Shown in pieces: positions 26,407 through 36,979 of a stretch of 64,000 bases of DNA (the first letter of the stretch is position 1; each line of letters starts with the position of its first letter). Source of the stretch: Peteryoungia ipomoeae. GTDB taxonomy: Bacteria; Pseudomonadota; Alphaproteobacteria; Rhizobiales; Rhizobiaceae. The notes under the pieces were generated by a model. That model worked only from the letters and a program-made list of their open reading frames with translations. It was not told the DNA's origin and made no database searches. The stretch is from the NCBI RefSeq assembly GCF_004912165.1, contig NZ_STGV01000001.1:1178001-1242000 (forward strand). The letters are read 5' to 3'. A program made the translations under genes and the position numbers.

Positions 26407-27147
26407 ATGACCATCGACCTCAAAGGCCGGCTTGCGCTGGTCACCGGTGCCTCGCGCGGCATCGGCTATGCGACGGCCCTCGAACTGGCCAAGGCTGGCG
26501 CGCATGTGATTGCCTGCGCCCGCACGGTGGGCGGCCTTGAAGATCTCGATGACGCGATCAAGGCTGTCGGCGGCACGGCCACGCTTGTTCCCTTCGACCT
26601 CACCGACATGGCGATGATCGACCAGCTTGGCGGCCATATCTACGAGCGCTGGGGCAAGCTCGATATCGCCGTCCTCAACGCCGGCATTCTCGGTGTCATC
26701 TCGCCGATCGGTCATGTCGAGGCCAAGGTTTTCGACAAGGTCATGACGATCAATGTCACGGCCACCTGGCGCATGATCCGTTCGCTCGATCCGCTGCTGA
26801 CCAAGTCCGATCAGGGCCGCGCGCTGATCCTCTCCTCGGGCGCTGCGCACAAATGCCGCCCATTCTGGGGTCCCTATTCTGCGTCAAAGGCTGCCGTGGA
26901 AGCGCTTGCCCGCACCTGGGCTGCGGAAACCCAGCGCCTGCCGCTGCGCATCCTCTCGGTTGATCCGGGCGCGACCCGTACGGCCATGCGGGCGCAGGCC
27001 GTGCCGGGCGAAGATCCGGCCACCCTGCCGCAACCCGCCGAGATCGCCGCCAAGCTTCTGCCGCTTGTCGGCCCGGACCAGACGGAAACCGGCAAGCTCT
27101 TTGTCGTGCGAGAGGGCAAGATCGTCGATTATCGCATGCCGGTATAG
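26407..27147 (+). CDS. Short-chain dehydrogenase/reductase
   Basis: A 246-residue Rossmann-fold oxidoreductase. The cofactor motif TGASRGIG is at about residues 13-20, LNAG is in place, and the catalytic Ser and YSASK follow (LILSSGAAHK; GPYSASKAAVE). It starts at ATG 26407 with AGGA seven bases upstream rather than the GTG at 26386, which abuts the purF stop. It is 21 bp downstream of purF, a placement I recall in rhizobia, but the substrate is unknown. Confidence 0.9.
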   Translation: MTIDLKGRLALVTGASRGIGYATALELAKAGAHVIACARTVGGLEDLDDAIKAVGGTATLVPFDLTDMAMIDQLGGHIYERWGKLDIAVLNAGILGVISPIGHVEAKVFDKVMTINVTATWRMIRSLDPLLTKSDQGRALILSSGAAHKCRPFWGPYSASKAAVEALARTWAAETQRLPLRILSVDPGATRTAMRAQAVPGEDPATLPQPAEIAAKLLPLVGPDQTETGKLFVVREGKIVDYRMPV

Positions 27148-27207
27148 GCCGGCTGGCTTTCTCCCGCAGGGGCCGGCATCCGCCGGCTCCCACTCACCGG
27201 ATCTCCC

Positions 27208-28086
27208 ATGCAGTCCAGAGACTTTGCCGCCTACGCCTATCTCTCGCTCGCATGGGGGCTCTCCTTCCTATTGCTGCTGCATGTGGTTGATGCATTCGGC
27301 TGGATCGGTGCAGTCACATTCCGCTCGCTGATTGCAGGCCTCCTCCTGTTGGCCATTGCCCGATTGATGCGGCGTCGGCTCGATTTCAGCGCGGGCACCC
27401 TGCCCTTTGCCGTCGTCGGTGCAACCACCGTTGCCGGACAGTTGATTGGCCTATCTTATGCCACCCCGCTGATCGGCACGGCGATGGCGGCAATCTTCGT
27501 TGCGGCGATTCCCCTGTTTTCCATGGTCATTGCCCGGGTCTGGGGTCTTGAACGCATCACGCCGTCGAGAGTGCTCGGCCTTATTCTTGGCGCGATCGGC
27601 ATCGTGATGCTCGTCGGCTTTCCCGCTGTTCCCGTGACCAGTGTCTTTCTGATTGGCTGTCTGGCGATGATCGGCTCGACCTTCTCGGCAGCCTTTGGCA
27701 GCAATTATGCAAGCCGTTACCTCGCCGGCACCGGTCCATGGGAAGTGACCATCGGCTCCTTCATTGCCGGCGGTATCCTAACCTTGCCTCTTCTCTGGTT
27801 TGTGCCGGTGCCTGGAACACCGCAGGGCATCGATTACCTCTACCTGCTCGCCCTCGCAGCCCTGATGAGCGCCCTCACCTATGTGCTCTATTTCGGCCTG
27901 GTGAAAAGCATTGGTGCGACGGCTGCCATCAGCGTGGAATTCGCCGTCACCGTCGTTGCCGTCCTGGTGGGGGCATTCGTTCTCAACGAACCACTCTCGG
28001 CCCTGCAGATCATGGGCGGCGGCGTGATCATCATCGGTTGCGCACTGGTGCTTGGCCTGGTCAAGCTGCCAAGACTGGCCAGCTGA
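27208..28086 (+). CDS. EamA/DMT family transporter
   Basis: A 292-residue membrane protein with ten hydrophobic helices in two EamA repeats (AYLSLAWGLSFLLLLHVVDAFG; later YLLALAALMSALTYVLYFGLVK). DMT exporters move varied metabolites; the substrate here is unknown. It lies 60 bp after the SDR gene in the same direction. Confidence 0.9.
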   Translation: MQSRDFAAYAYLSLAWGLSFLLLLHVVDAFGWIGAVTFRSLIAGLLLLAIARLMRRRLDFSAGTLPFAVVGATTVAGQLIGLSYATPLIGTAMAAIFVAAIPLFSMVIARVWGLERITPSRVLGLILGAIGIVMLVGFPAVPVTSVFLIGCLAMIGSTFSAAFGSNYASRYLAGTGPWEVTIGSFIAGGILTLPLLWFVPVPGTPQGIDYLYLLALAALMSALTYVLYFGLVKSIGATAAISVEFAVTVVAVLVGAFVLNEPLSALQIMGGGVIIIGCALVLGLVKLPRLAS

Positions 28087-28108
28087 GCCGGTCTCCGCCA
28101 AGTCCCCC

Positions 28109-28137
28109 TTGACCAAGTTTGCGGCCCACGCCATAAC
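28109..28137 (+). promoter_or_regulatory. Candidate sigma-70 promoter for cysS
   Basis: TTGACC (28109-28114), a 17-base spacer and CATAAC (28132-28137) fit a housekeeping promoter. It lies in the 195-bp gap between the DMT gene and cysS and predicts a leader of about 140 bases, within which ACCCGG/CCGGGT can form a small hairpin close to the cysS ribosome site. Confidence 0.45.
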
Positions 28138-28281
28138 AGCGCCCATGAAAACGAGCCTCTGCATCATTTGCGGGATCATTATTCGCTAGCGTTTGCGCTG
28201 GCCTGGCCGTTTTCGTCTCCTGCATAGCCCCAGATGACAAACGACCCGGTCCAGCCGGGTAAATCATTCTGGGAGTTTCAC

Positions 28282-29766
28282 ATGGCCGTCGGCCTCAAGC
28301 TTTACAACACGCTCACACGCGAGAAGGTCGACTTCGAGCCGATCGACCCCGACAATGTGCGCCTGTATGTCTGCGGTCCGACCGTCTACGACTTTGCCCA
28401 TATCGGCAATGCCCGCCCCGTCATCGTCTTCGATGTGCTCTTTCGGCTGCTTCGCCATGTCTATGGCGCGGACAAGGTCACCTATGTCCGCAACATCACC
28501 GACGTCGACGACAAGATCAACGCGCGCGCACTGCGCGACTTCGGCAGCCAGATTGCCGATGGCTCGATGAGCCTGAATGACGCGATCCGCGCCGTCACCG
28601 GCAAGACGGAGAGCCAGTTCCACGAGGACGTGGCATCGCTCGGCTGCCTGAAGCCGACGGTCGAGCCGCGCGCGACCGACAACATTCCCCAGATGATCAC
28701 GATCATCCAGCGGCTGCTCGACATGGGCCACGCCTATGTCGCGACCGGTTCGGAGGGGCATGAGGTTCTGTTCTCCACCGCATCCATGGCCGATTACGGC
28801 ATGCTTTCGAAGCGCAAGCTCGATGAGCAGCAGGCGGGCGCCCGTGTAGCGGTCGAAAGCCACAAGATGAACCCGGCCGATTTCGTGCTGTGGAAGCAGT
28901 CGGAAGACACCGAACCCGGCTGGCCGGCAAATTACCGCTTCGAGGGCAAGTCGCACGCGATCTATGGCCGTCCCGGCTGGCATATCGAGTGCTCGGCCAT
29001 GTCCGATCGCTATCTCTGGGAAGAGATCAAGGACAGGCTATCGCCCGCAGCGAAAGCGAAGCCGCACCAGTTCGACATCCATGGCGGCGGCCTCGACCTG
29101 ATCTTCCCGCACCACGAAAACGAGATCGCCCAGTCCTGCTGCGCCTTCGACAACGACCTCATGGCGTCAGTCTGGATGCATAACGGCTTCCTGCAGGTCG
29201 AGGGCCGCAAGATGTCGAAGTCGGAAGGCAATTTCGTCACGATCAACGAGTTGCTGGCGACGGAAAAATTCGGCGGGCGGCAGTGGCCGGGCGAAGTGCT
29301 GCGCCTTGCGATGCTGATGACGCATTACCGCGAGCCGATCGACTTTTCGGTGAAGCGCCTGGAAGAGGCTGAACGCCTGCTGGCGAAATGGCCAGCGGGC
29401 GATGCCGGCGATATGGCACCGGATGCTTCGGTGCTTGAGGCGCTCTCCGACGACCTCAACACTGTTGCGGCCGTTCAGGCGGTGCATGCCCTTGCGCAAG
29501 CCGCCAATGCCGATCCGTCGAAGCTCTCCCTGTTTGCAGCCTCCGCCGCCCTTCTCGGCGTGGCTCCGAAGAAGGCCGAAGTCAGCGACGACCTTTCCGC
29601 CGCCGTGCAGGCGCTTGTCGACATGCGGCTCGAAATGCTGAAGGCGAAGAACTTCGCCGAAGCCGACAAGATCCGCGACGATCTGGCGGCCAAGGGCATC
29701 CAACTCAAGGACGGCAAGGACAAGGAGAGCGGCGAACGGGTGACGACATGGGAGGTCAAGCGGTAG
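28282..29766 (+). CDS. cysS: Cysteinyl-tRNA synthetase
   Basis: A 494-residue class I synthetase that charges tRNA-Cys. The HIGH motif appears as HIGN at 40-43, KMSKS at 310-314; zinc ligands are Cys31, Cys237, His277 and Glu281 (PHHENE). The frame is open 16 codons upstream, but ATG 28282 has GGGAG seven bases before it and gives the normal N-terminus. It is followed by the VapBC module. Confidence 0.97.
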   Translation: MAVGLKLYNTLTREKVDFEPIDPDNVRLYVCGPTVYDFAHIGNARPVIVFDVLFRLLRHVYGADKVTYVRNITDVDDKINARALRDFGSQIADGSMSLNDAIRAVTGKTESQFHEDVASLGCLKPTVEPRATDNIPQMITIIQRLLDMGHAYVATGSEGHEVLFSTASMADYGMLSKRKLDEQQAGARVAVESHKMNPADFVLWKQSEDTEPGWPANYRFEGKSHAIYGRPGWHIECSAMSDRYLWEEIKDRLSPAAKAKPHQFDIHGGGLDLIFPHHENEIAQSCCAFDNDLMASVWMHNGFLQVEGRKMSKSEGNFVTINELLATEKFGGRQWPGEVLRLAMLMTHYREPIDFSVKRLEEAERLLAKWPAGDAGDMAPDASVLEALSDDLNTVAAVQAVHALAQAANADPSKLSLFAASAALLGVAPKKAEVSDDLSAAVQALVDMRLEMLKAKNFAEADKIRDDLAAKGIQLKDGKDKESGERVTTWEVKR

Positions 29767-29785
29767 TTGCCTCAACAGAACAGTC

Positions 29786-29807
29786 GGCATATGCTTTGAC
29801 CTATGCC
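29786..29807 (+). promoter_or_regulatory. Candidate VapBC autoregulatory operator
   Basis: GGCATA and TATGCC are inverted 6-bp arms with a 10-base spacer, 17 bases upstream of vapB in its promoter region. VapBC complexes usually bind such palindromes to repress their own operon. The assignment rests on position. Confidence 0.45.
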
Positions 29808-29824
29808 AATCAGGGGGAGTGCGC

Positions 29825-30067
29825 ATGGAACTGGAAAGACATGTCCGGGTCTTCAAGAACGGCCGCAATCGCGCCGTTCGCATTCCCGTTGAATTCGACT
29901 TCCCCGGAGACGAAGTGATCATGCGCAAGGAAGGCGACAAGATCACCCTGGAGCCGGTCAGGACGAGGAAGGAAAGCCTCATCGAATGGCTGCGCAGCCA
30001 GCCACCGGTCGAGGAGGAATTCGATTTCGATCTGCAGGAAGCTCCGGCGCGGGACGTGAACCTGTGA
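29825..30067 (+). CDS. vapB: VapB/VagC-type antitoxin
   Basis: An 80-residue antitoxin with an N-terminal AbrB/SpoVT swapped-hairpin DNA-binding domain (VRVFKNGRNRAVRIPVEFDF, GDEVIMRKEGDKITLEPV) and an acidic C-terminal tail (PPVEEEFDFDLQEAP) that would wrap the toxin. ATG 29825 follows a GGGGGAG site; a GTG two codons upstream is less likely. It overlaps vapC by four bases. Confidence 0.88.
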   Translation: MELERHVRVFKNGRNRAVRIPVEFDFPGDEVIMRKEGDKITLEPVRTRKESLIEWLRSQPPVEEEFDFDLQEAPARDVNL

Positions 30068-30474
30068 TCGCACCGCTCTACATGCTGGACACCAACATCG
30101 TTTCCGACGTCATTCGCAACCCCTATGGCGCAGCCGCCGCCAAGGTGGAGCGTGTCGGCGATGATCGGATCTCGATCAGTTCCATCGTTGCCTCCGAACT
30201 GCGCTTCGGAATTTTGAAGCGTGGGTCCGAGCGACTGGCCTACCTTGTCGAAACGATCCTCGATCGGATCGAAATCCTGCCCTATGAGGACAAAGAGGCG
30301 TCTCATTTCGCCGATATTCGCCTTGATCTCGAGCGGGGCGGGAAGCCAATCGGCACCACAGACCTGTTCATCGCAGCCCATGCACGTTCGCTTGATCTCA
30401 CACTGGTGACGGCGAATGTTCGGGAATTTGCACGGGTTCCGGGTCTCAAAATCGAGAACTGGGTGGAGGCATAG
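30064..30474 (+). CDS. vapC: VapC-type PIN-domain ribonuclease toxin
   Basis: A 136-residue PIN-domain endoribonuclease, normally inhibited by VapB. The acidic active-site residues are in LDTNIVSD, SELRFG, GTTDLFIAAHA and LVTANVREF. The GTG start overlaps the vapB stop as GTGA, implying translational coupling; an ATG at 30082 (MLDTNI) is the alternative. VapC toxins commonly cut initiator tRNA or rRNA; the target here is unknown. All catalytic residues appear intact. Confidence 0.9.
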   Translation: MIAPLYMLDTNIVSDVIRNPYGAAAAKVERVGDDRISISSIVASELRFGILKRGSERLAYLVETILDRIEILPYEDKEASHFADIRLDLERGGKPIGTTDLFIAAHARSLDLTLVTANVREFARVPGLKIENWVEA

Positions 30475-30476
30475 CC

Positions 30477-30596
30477 ATGACTCCACCCAACCCCAATACA
30501 AAAATGCCGAAATGGCTGCTCTATGGGCTGATTGCCAAGGGCGCGCTGATTGCCGTGGTGATCATTGGCGTCACCGTCTACATGACATTGCGATGA
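30477..30596 (+). CDS. 39-residue single-TM peptide
   Basis: A small reading frame of 39 residues: a short Pro/Asn-rich start (TPPNPNTKMPKW), one hydrophobic helix (LLYGLIAKGALIAVVIIGVTVYMT) and LR at the end. GGAGGC lies seven bases before the ATG, a strong site. It is two bases after the vapC stop and ten before the first GFA gene, so it is cotranscribed with both. The positive-inside rule suggests the N-terminus is cytoplasmic. I do not recognise a named family. It could be a small membrane protein of its own; it shows no toxin motif. Confidence 0.65.
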   Translation: MTPPNPNTKMPKWLLYGLIAKGALIAVVIIGVTVYMTLR

Positions 30597-30606
30597 GGGG
30601 CGCGAG

Positions 30607-31070
30607 ATGAGCGAGATCGAAAGCGGCGGGTGCCAGTGCGGCGCGGTGAGGTTTCAGGCTTCAAAGCTTGGCCGGCCGTCGATTTGCCATTGCCGCATGT
30701 GCCAGAAGCAGTTCGGTTCCTTCTTCGGCGCCTTCGTCACGGCCGATCAGGCGCATCTGACCTGGACGCGCGGGCAGCCGATGCTCTACCGCTCGTCGGC
30801 CAAGGTGAAGCGCGGATTTTGCGGCAGATGCGGCACGCCGCTCACCTATCAGCACCCGGGCGGCGTCGAGCTTGCGATTGGCGCCTTCGATCATCCGGAG
30901 CGTTTCGAGCCGCAGGTCCAGGTGAACCACCACCAGCGCCTGCCTTGGATCGACCAACTGTTCGACAAGCCTGCCCATACCAGCCCCAAAATGGAGGCCT
31001 TCTTCGCCTCGATCGAGAGCTTCCAGCACCCCGACCATGACACGGCCGTCTGGCCGCCGGAGGACGACGC

Positions 31071-31074
<4 letters not shown>
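30607..31074 (+). CDS. GFA family protein (first of tandem pair)
   Basis: A 155-residue protein of the glutathione-dependent formaldehyde-activating (Gfa/CENP-V) family. Zinc-binding cysteines are visible in GGCQCGAVRF, ICHCRMCQK and FCGRCGTPL. Most members have no proven activity. GAGGGG precedes the ATG by six bases, and its stop overlaps the start of the second GFA gene (ATGA). Confidence 0.9.
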
Positions 31075-32524
<1,450 letters not shown>

Positions 32525-32540
32525 AGCAATGTTTTCGGTC

Positions 32541-32734
32541 GTTGCCACCCCTCTCTGCCCTGCCGGGCATCTCCCCCACAAGGGGGGAGAGCGGATTGGG
32601 CATCGTCCTACCCTCTCTTGGCCGCTTCAAACTCGCTGGGAGTTACAAGGACGGCTGTTGCCGCGAGGGACGGCGGCGGCCACCACTCTCCCCCCTTGTG
32701 GGGGAGATGTCACGCAGTGACAGAGGGGGTGAAA
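32541..32734. repeat. Rhizobial palindromic intergenic element (two inverted copies)
   Basis: Two similar copies of about 54 bases, 32541-32594 and 32681-32734, lie in opposite orientation around an 86-base middle. Each contains CTCCCCCACAAGGGGGGAG, itself a palindrome, next to a CTGCC.TGC or CACTGCGTGAC arm. From memory this is the RIME-type mosaic repeat scattered through Rhizobium, Sinorhizobium and Agrobacterium intergenic regions. The pair could fold into one large cruciform. It lies between pip and citramalate synthase. Confidence 0.75.
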
Positions 32735-32768
32735 ACCCCACAGCGAACGTTTTCGTAAGGACACCAGC

Positions 32769-34385
32769 ATGACACGCGAAAAGATCACCCTGTTCGACAC
32801 GACACTGCGCGATGGCCAGCAGACGCCGGGTATCGATTTTTCCGTCGAGGACAAGATCGCGATCGCGACCATGCTGGACGAGTTCGGCATCGATTATGTC
32901 GAGGGCGGCTATCCCGGTGCGAACCCGACGGATACGACCTTCTTTTCCCGCAAGCGCACCAGACAAGCTGGCTTCGTCGCCTTCGGCATGACCAAGCGCG
33001 CCGGCGTTTCCGCCTCCAACGATCCCGGCCTGACGCAACTGCTGCAGGCCAAGGCCGATGCCGTCTGCCTCGTTGCCAAGAGCTGGGACTATCACGTGAA
33101 GGTGGCGCTCGGCTGTACGAACGAGGAGAACCTCGAAAGCATCCGTGATAGCGTGAAGGCTGTCGTCGAGAACGGCAAGCTCGCCATGGTCGATTGCGAA
33201 CATTTCTTCGACGGCTACAAGGCCAATCCAACTTACGCGATCGCCTGCGCGAAAACGGCTTATGATGCCGGTGCGCGCTGGGTGGTGCTCTGCGACACGA
33301 ATGGCGGCACGCAGCCGCCGGAGATCCGCCTGATCGTCCAGGCACTGATCGCCGCCGGCATTCCCGGGTCCTCGCTCGGCATTCATGCGCATAACGACAC
33401 CGGTCAGGCGGTTGCCAATTCGCTCGCCGCTGTCGAGGCCGGTGTGCGCCAGATCCAGGGCACTCTGAACGGCATCGGCGAGCGCTGCGGCAATGCCGAT
33501 CTCGTCACGATCATCCCGACGCTCTGTCTGAAGGAGACGTATGCGTCGCGTTTCGAGACGTCCATCGACCGGGAAAAGCTGGTTGGCCTCACCCGCCTTT
33601 CGCGCGCCTTCGATGAATTGCTGAACCGCTCGCCCAATCACCAGAGCCCTTATGTCGGCGGCTCGGCTTTCGCCACCAAGGCCGGCATCCATGCCTCGGC
33701 GCTTTTGAAGGATCCGAAGACCTATGAACATGTCGAACCGGAATCGGTCGGCAATTTCCGCAAGGTCATGGTGTCGGATCAGGGTGGCAAGGCGAACTTT
33801 CTGAACGAGCTGAAGCGCCGCGGCATCGCGGTCGCCAAGGACGATCCGAAGCTCGATACGCTGATCTACGTGGTCAAGGAGCGCGAGGCCTCGGGCTATG
33901 CCTATGAAGGCGCCGATGCCAGTTTCGAACTGCTGGCCCTGAAGACGCTCGGAAGCGTGCCCGACTTTTTTGCGGTCGAAAGCTTCCGCGTCATGGTCGA
34001 GCGCCGCTTCGACAGCCATGGCAAGCTGAAGACGGTCTCGGAGGCAGTGGTCAAGGTTCTCGTCGATGGCGAGATGATGATGTCGGTTGCCGAAGGCGAC
34101 GGTCCGGTCAATGCGCTCGACATTGCGCTGCGCAAGGATCTCGGCAAGTACCAGTCGGAAATCCTCGACCTTGAGCTTGCGGACTACAAGGTGCGCATCC
34201 TGAACGGCGGCACCGAGGCGATCACCCGCGTGCTGATCGAGTCGACCGATGCCTCCGGCGCCCGCTGGTGGACGGTCGGCGTTTCGGAAAACATCATCGA
34301 TGCTTCCTTCCAGGCGCTGATGGACAGTGTCGTCTACAAGCTGATGAAGAACCGCAAACTGGCAGGCAAGATCGCGGCGGAGTGA
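32769..34385 (+). CDS. cimA: Citramalate synthase
   Basis: A 538-residue enzyme of the LeuA/IPMS family. The active-site start TLFDTTLRDGQQTPG and the metal-binding GIHAHNDTGQAVANSLAA are present, as is the C-terminal LeuA regulatory domain (about 385-530). The DFSVEDKIAIATMLDEFGIDYVEGGYPGANPTD stretch, in parts, fits the citramalate synthase (TIGR00977-type) group, which makes citramalate from pyruvate and acetyl-CoA for isoleucine synthesis. Related 2-isopropylmalate or homocitrate activity is less likely. AAGGA precedes the ATG by seven bases. Confidence 0.88.
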   Translation: MTREKITLFDTTLRDGQQTPGIDFSVEDKIAIATMLDEFGIDYVEGGYPGANPTDTTFFSRKRTRQAGFVAFGMTKRAGVSASNDPGLTQLLQAKADAVCLVAKSWDYHVKVALGCTNEENLESIRDSVKAVVENGKLAMVDCEHFFDGYKANPTYAIACAKTAYDAGARWVVLCDTNGGTQPPEIRLIVQALIAAGIPGSSLGIHAHNDTGQAVANSLAAVEAGVRQIQGTLNGIGERCGNADLVTIIPTLCLKETYASRFETSIDREKLVGLTRLSRAFDELLNRSPNHQSPYVGGSAFATKAGIHASALLKDPKTYEHVEPESVGNFRKVMVSDQGGKANFLNELKRRGIAVAKDDPKLDTLIYVVKEREASGYAYEGADASFELLALKTLGSVPDFFAVESFRVMVERRFDSHGKLKTVSEAVVKVLVDGEMMMSVAEGDGPVNALDIALRKDLGKYQSEILDLELADYKVRILNGGTEAITRVLIESTDASGARWWTVGVSENIIDASFQALMDSVVYKLMKNRKLAGKIAAE

Positions 34386-34487
34386 TCGAACAGGGCACCC
34401 GCAAAAAACGGATTGAAATACAGCCTGAAACTAGATCCCGTACCATGCTAGGCAACCTTGTAACCTTTCACCGTCCTCGGAAAATCA

Positions 34488-35168
34488 ATGTCTGATCTGA
34501 CACGAAGCGCGCAAACTCTTACGTCAGGTCCGATTAGGGTCGATCGGCCGCTGCTTGGCGTATGTATTTTCCCTCCGTTAAGAATCTCAGTTCCGTGTAC
34601 CGTTTTCGCGGAGAACGGGCTGCGCAAGAAAATTTATTGGCGAATAACCGTTTTTTTCGTCATCGGAGCAATATTTTTCTTTTCACTACTGATATGTTTG
34701 CGACAAATTTTCATATCATCATTATCTCTTTTGAGCCTTTACGGCGTACTTGTTTTTTTGCTGATTTCCGGGTTGATTTTATTCATCGATTTAATTCTTG
34801 AAGAGTCTCAGACACTGGTGGCACTTGGTAATCGAGACCAGCCAATACTGATCTTCGATGAGAAAGGATTCCTCGATAGGCGGATCAGCAGTCAATTTGT
34901 CAGGTGGGATCAGGTTGAATTCGCTCAAATCATGTTCGGACGCGGCGGAGTTCTCGGGACAAAACTTATCATGAGAAAAAATACGTCCGTTTCGCTTCGA
35001 GCTCGTACAATCGGATTGCGGTTCGACCTTATGAGGTTGCCATTGTGCAAAACGGAGACGATAGCTATTCCAACAGTCGATATGCAAGTTTCAGCCTCTA
35101 CTCTCGCACCGGCACTTTACCTACTTGGCAACAGACTTGAACATTCGATACAGCGAGACAAAGGCTGA
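34488..35168 (+). CDS. AT-rich orphan membrane protein of unknown function
   Basis: A 226-residue protein with two adjacent TM helices (about residues 48-70 and 75-100) and a soluble C-terminal half containing QPILIFDEKGFLDRRISSQFVRWDQVE, which resembles PH-like domains of the STM3941/YcxB sort. The base composition is visibly richer in A and T than the neighbours (for example around 34620-34800), with many codons rare elsewhere in this window. That suggests horizontal transfer. The ribosome site is weak. No partner gene is adjacent. Confidence 0.65.
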   Translation: MSDLTRSAQTLTSGPIRVDRPLLGVCIFPPLRISVPCTVFAENGLRKKIYWRITVFFVIGAIFFFSLLICLRQIFISSLSLLSLYGVLVFLLISGLILFIDLILEESQTLVALGNRDQPILIFDEKGFLDRRISSQFVRWDQVEFAQIMFGRGGVLGTKLIMRKNTSVSLRARTIGLRFDLMRLPLCKTETIAIPTVDMQVSASTLAPALYLLGNRLEHSIQRDKG

Positions 35169-35287
35169 TCCAGCTCGGCACCTCCAAGTATCGCTATGGC
35201 TGAACGATCCTTCACAGAAATGAATTGGCAACGAAAACCTAGCAGGCGTAATGCCGTTTCCAAGCATAACAAATGTGAGGAAACACG

Positions 35288-36184
35288 ATGGCCGATGTCT
35301 CAGCACCCGCCGAGAACAAAGACAGCCTGAACGGCTTCCTCTTCGCGCTCTCTGCCTATCTGCTCTGGGGCTTCCTGCCGCTTTACATGAAGGCGCTGGC
35401 GCATATTTCGCCGGCGGAAGTGATTGCGCATCGCATCCTGTGGTCCGTGCCGGTCGCGGGGCTGCTGTTGATCATTCTCAAGCGCACCGAGGATCTGAAG
35501 AAGGCCATTCGCAACCCGAAGATGCTGGGCATGGCCGTCGTGACCGCTGTGCTCATCAGCGTCAACTGGGGCATCTATGTCTGGGCGATCGGTGCCGGTC
35601 ATGCGCTGGATACCGCCCTTGGCTATTTCATCAATCCGCTTTTCTCGATCCTGCTGGGTGCCGTCCTGCTCAAGGAAAAGCTGAAGAAGACGCAGATTGC
35701 AGCCCTTGCCCTTGTGGTACTGGCCGTTGTCATCCTCACCGTCGAAGCCGGCCGCCTTCCCTTCGTGGCGCTGGCGCTGACCTTCTCCTGGGGTTTCTAC
35801 GCCTTCTTCCGCAAGACCCTGCCAATCGGTCCGAACCAGGGTTTTCTGCTTGAAGTGCTGATCCTGACGCCTTTTGCGGCAGCCTATCTGATCTATCTCA
35901 ACCTCGACGGTGGCGGTCACTTCATGGCAGGCAGCCTTGCCGACACGCTCCTGCTCGCGTCTGCCGGCCTTGTCACGGCCGTCCCGCTGATCCTTTATGC
36001 CAATGGGGCAAAACTGCTGCGTCTCTCGACGATCGGCATCATGCAGTACATCGCGCCGTCAATGATCTTCATCACCGCGGTCTTCGTGTTTCATGAACCG
36101 TTCAGCATGGCCAAGGCGATTGCCTTCCCGCTGATCTGGGCCGCCCTGGTGATCTATACGCTGCCGATGCTCAAGCGGCGCTGA
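35288..36184 (+). CDS. rarD: EamA family transporter RarD
   Basis: A 298-residue DMT-superfamily membrane protein with ten helices. LFALSAYLLWGFLPLYMKAL at the start, the HRILWSVP motif, and LLRLSTIGIMQYIAPSMIF late on are the RarD signatures. RarD was linked to chloramphenicol resistance, though its natural substrate is unknown. GAGGAAA precedes the ATG. It converges on the LOG-family gene with 15 bp between the stops. Confidence 0.92.
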   Translation: MADVSAPAENKDSLNGFLFALSAYLLWGFLPLYMKALAHISPAEVIAHRILWSVPVAGLLLIILKRTEDLKKAIRNPKMLGMAVVTAVLISVNWGIYVWAIGAGHALDTALGYFINPLFSILLGAVLLKEKLKKTQIAALALVVLAVVILTVEAGRLPFVALALTFSWGFYAFFRKTLPIGPNQGFLLEVLILTPFAAAYLIYLNLDGGGHFMAGSLADTLLLASAGLVTAVPLILYANGAKLLRLSTIGIMQYIAPSMIFITAVFVFHEPFSMAKAIAFPLIWAALVIYTLPMLKRR

Positions 36185-36199
36185 GCGCGCCACGCAAGC

Positions 36200-36820
36200 T
36201 CAAAGCTTGGCGATCGTCTCCGGGTCGCCGTCGGGTGACACGGTTTCGGCCCAGCGGCCTTGGATTGCCGGAACGATGTCCTCGATCCGGTCTATGACGA
36301 GCGGGCGCACCCGATGGGCCGTGTGAATGAAGCCGGATGCGGCCATGTGGTCCACGAGTTCCAGCATGGGCTTCCAGAAATCGTTGACATTGGCGAAGAC
36401 CATCGGCTTTTCATGACGGCCAAGCTGGCCCCAGGTCATGATCTCGACGATCTCCTCCAGCGTGCCAATACCGCCGGGCAAGGTCACAAAAGCGTCGGAG
36501 CGCTCGAACATCGCATGCTTGCGCTCGTGCATGTCCTTCGTCACGATCAGCTCGTTCAACTGGCCGAGCGAGTGGCGGGTCGCTTCCATGTCGACAAGGA
36601 ATTCAGGTATGATGCCGGTGACATGACCACCGGCGGACAGCACACCCGCGGCAACGGCCCCCATGATGCCCTTTGTGCCGCCGCCATAAACGAGGCGCAG
36701 ACCGTTTTGCGCCAGCGCATGGCCAAACTGGCGACCGGCTTCCATGAAAGCCGGATCGCGGCCAGGCTGGGAACCACAATAGACACAGACGGATCGAATC
36801 GGGGATTTTTGCTCACTCAT
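36200..36820 (-). CDS. LOG family protein (TIGR00730)
   Basis: A 206-residue Rossmann-fold protein with the LOG motifs GGGTKGIMGAVA and PGGIGTLEEI. Characterised relatives release cytokinin bases from riboside monophosphates; many bacterial ones act more generally on nucleotides. It starts with YCGSQPGRDPAFM after the N-terminus. It is divergent from the LysM gene over 159 bp. Confidence 0.93.
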   Translation of the reverse strand: MSEQKSPIRSVCVYCGSQPGRDPAFMEAGRQFGHALAQNGLRLVYGGGTKGIMGAVAAGVLSAGGHVTGIIPEFLVDMEATRHSLGQLNELIVTKDMHERKHAMFERSDAFVTLPGGIGTLEEIVEIMTWGQLGRHEKPMVFANVNDFWKPMLELVDHMAASGFIHTAHRVRPLVIDRIEDIVPAIQGRWAETVSPDGDPETIAKL

Positions 36821-36979
36821 GGGAAGCCAAAAAACAGCCTCTCCGATGCCCGGTCAACAAAATTGACAGAAAAAACCGCCTCTCTTTGCCGATGTGTGAT
36901 GCGACGCTTGTCGAGGAAAGGGTGAGGCGCTAGCAATTCCAAGAGAAATTGGCAGATTGCCTGCCGGGAGACTTGAGAC

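Noticed and set aside
24820..26850. Long minus-strand open frame of 676 codons opposite purF and the SDR gene
   Set aside because: It is the antisense of two well-recognised enzymes; its text is rich in His, Arg and Asp typical of GC-rich shadow frames and matches no family.
28234..28281. Sixteen-codon N-terminal extension of cysS
   Set aside because: The ATG at 28282 has a better ribosome site and the family N-terminus; the extension contains a hairpin and is more likely leader.
30082..30474. Alternative vapC start at the internal ATG
   Set aside because: Possible, but GTG 30064 overlaps the vapB stop, the common coupling in VapBC, and adds only six residues.
32541..32734. Possible CRISPR array
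   Set aside because: Only two copies in inverted, not direct, orientation with a single 86-base spacer and no cas genes; it fits a palindromic intergenic repeat.
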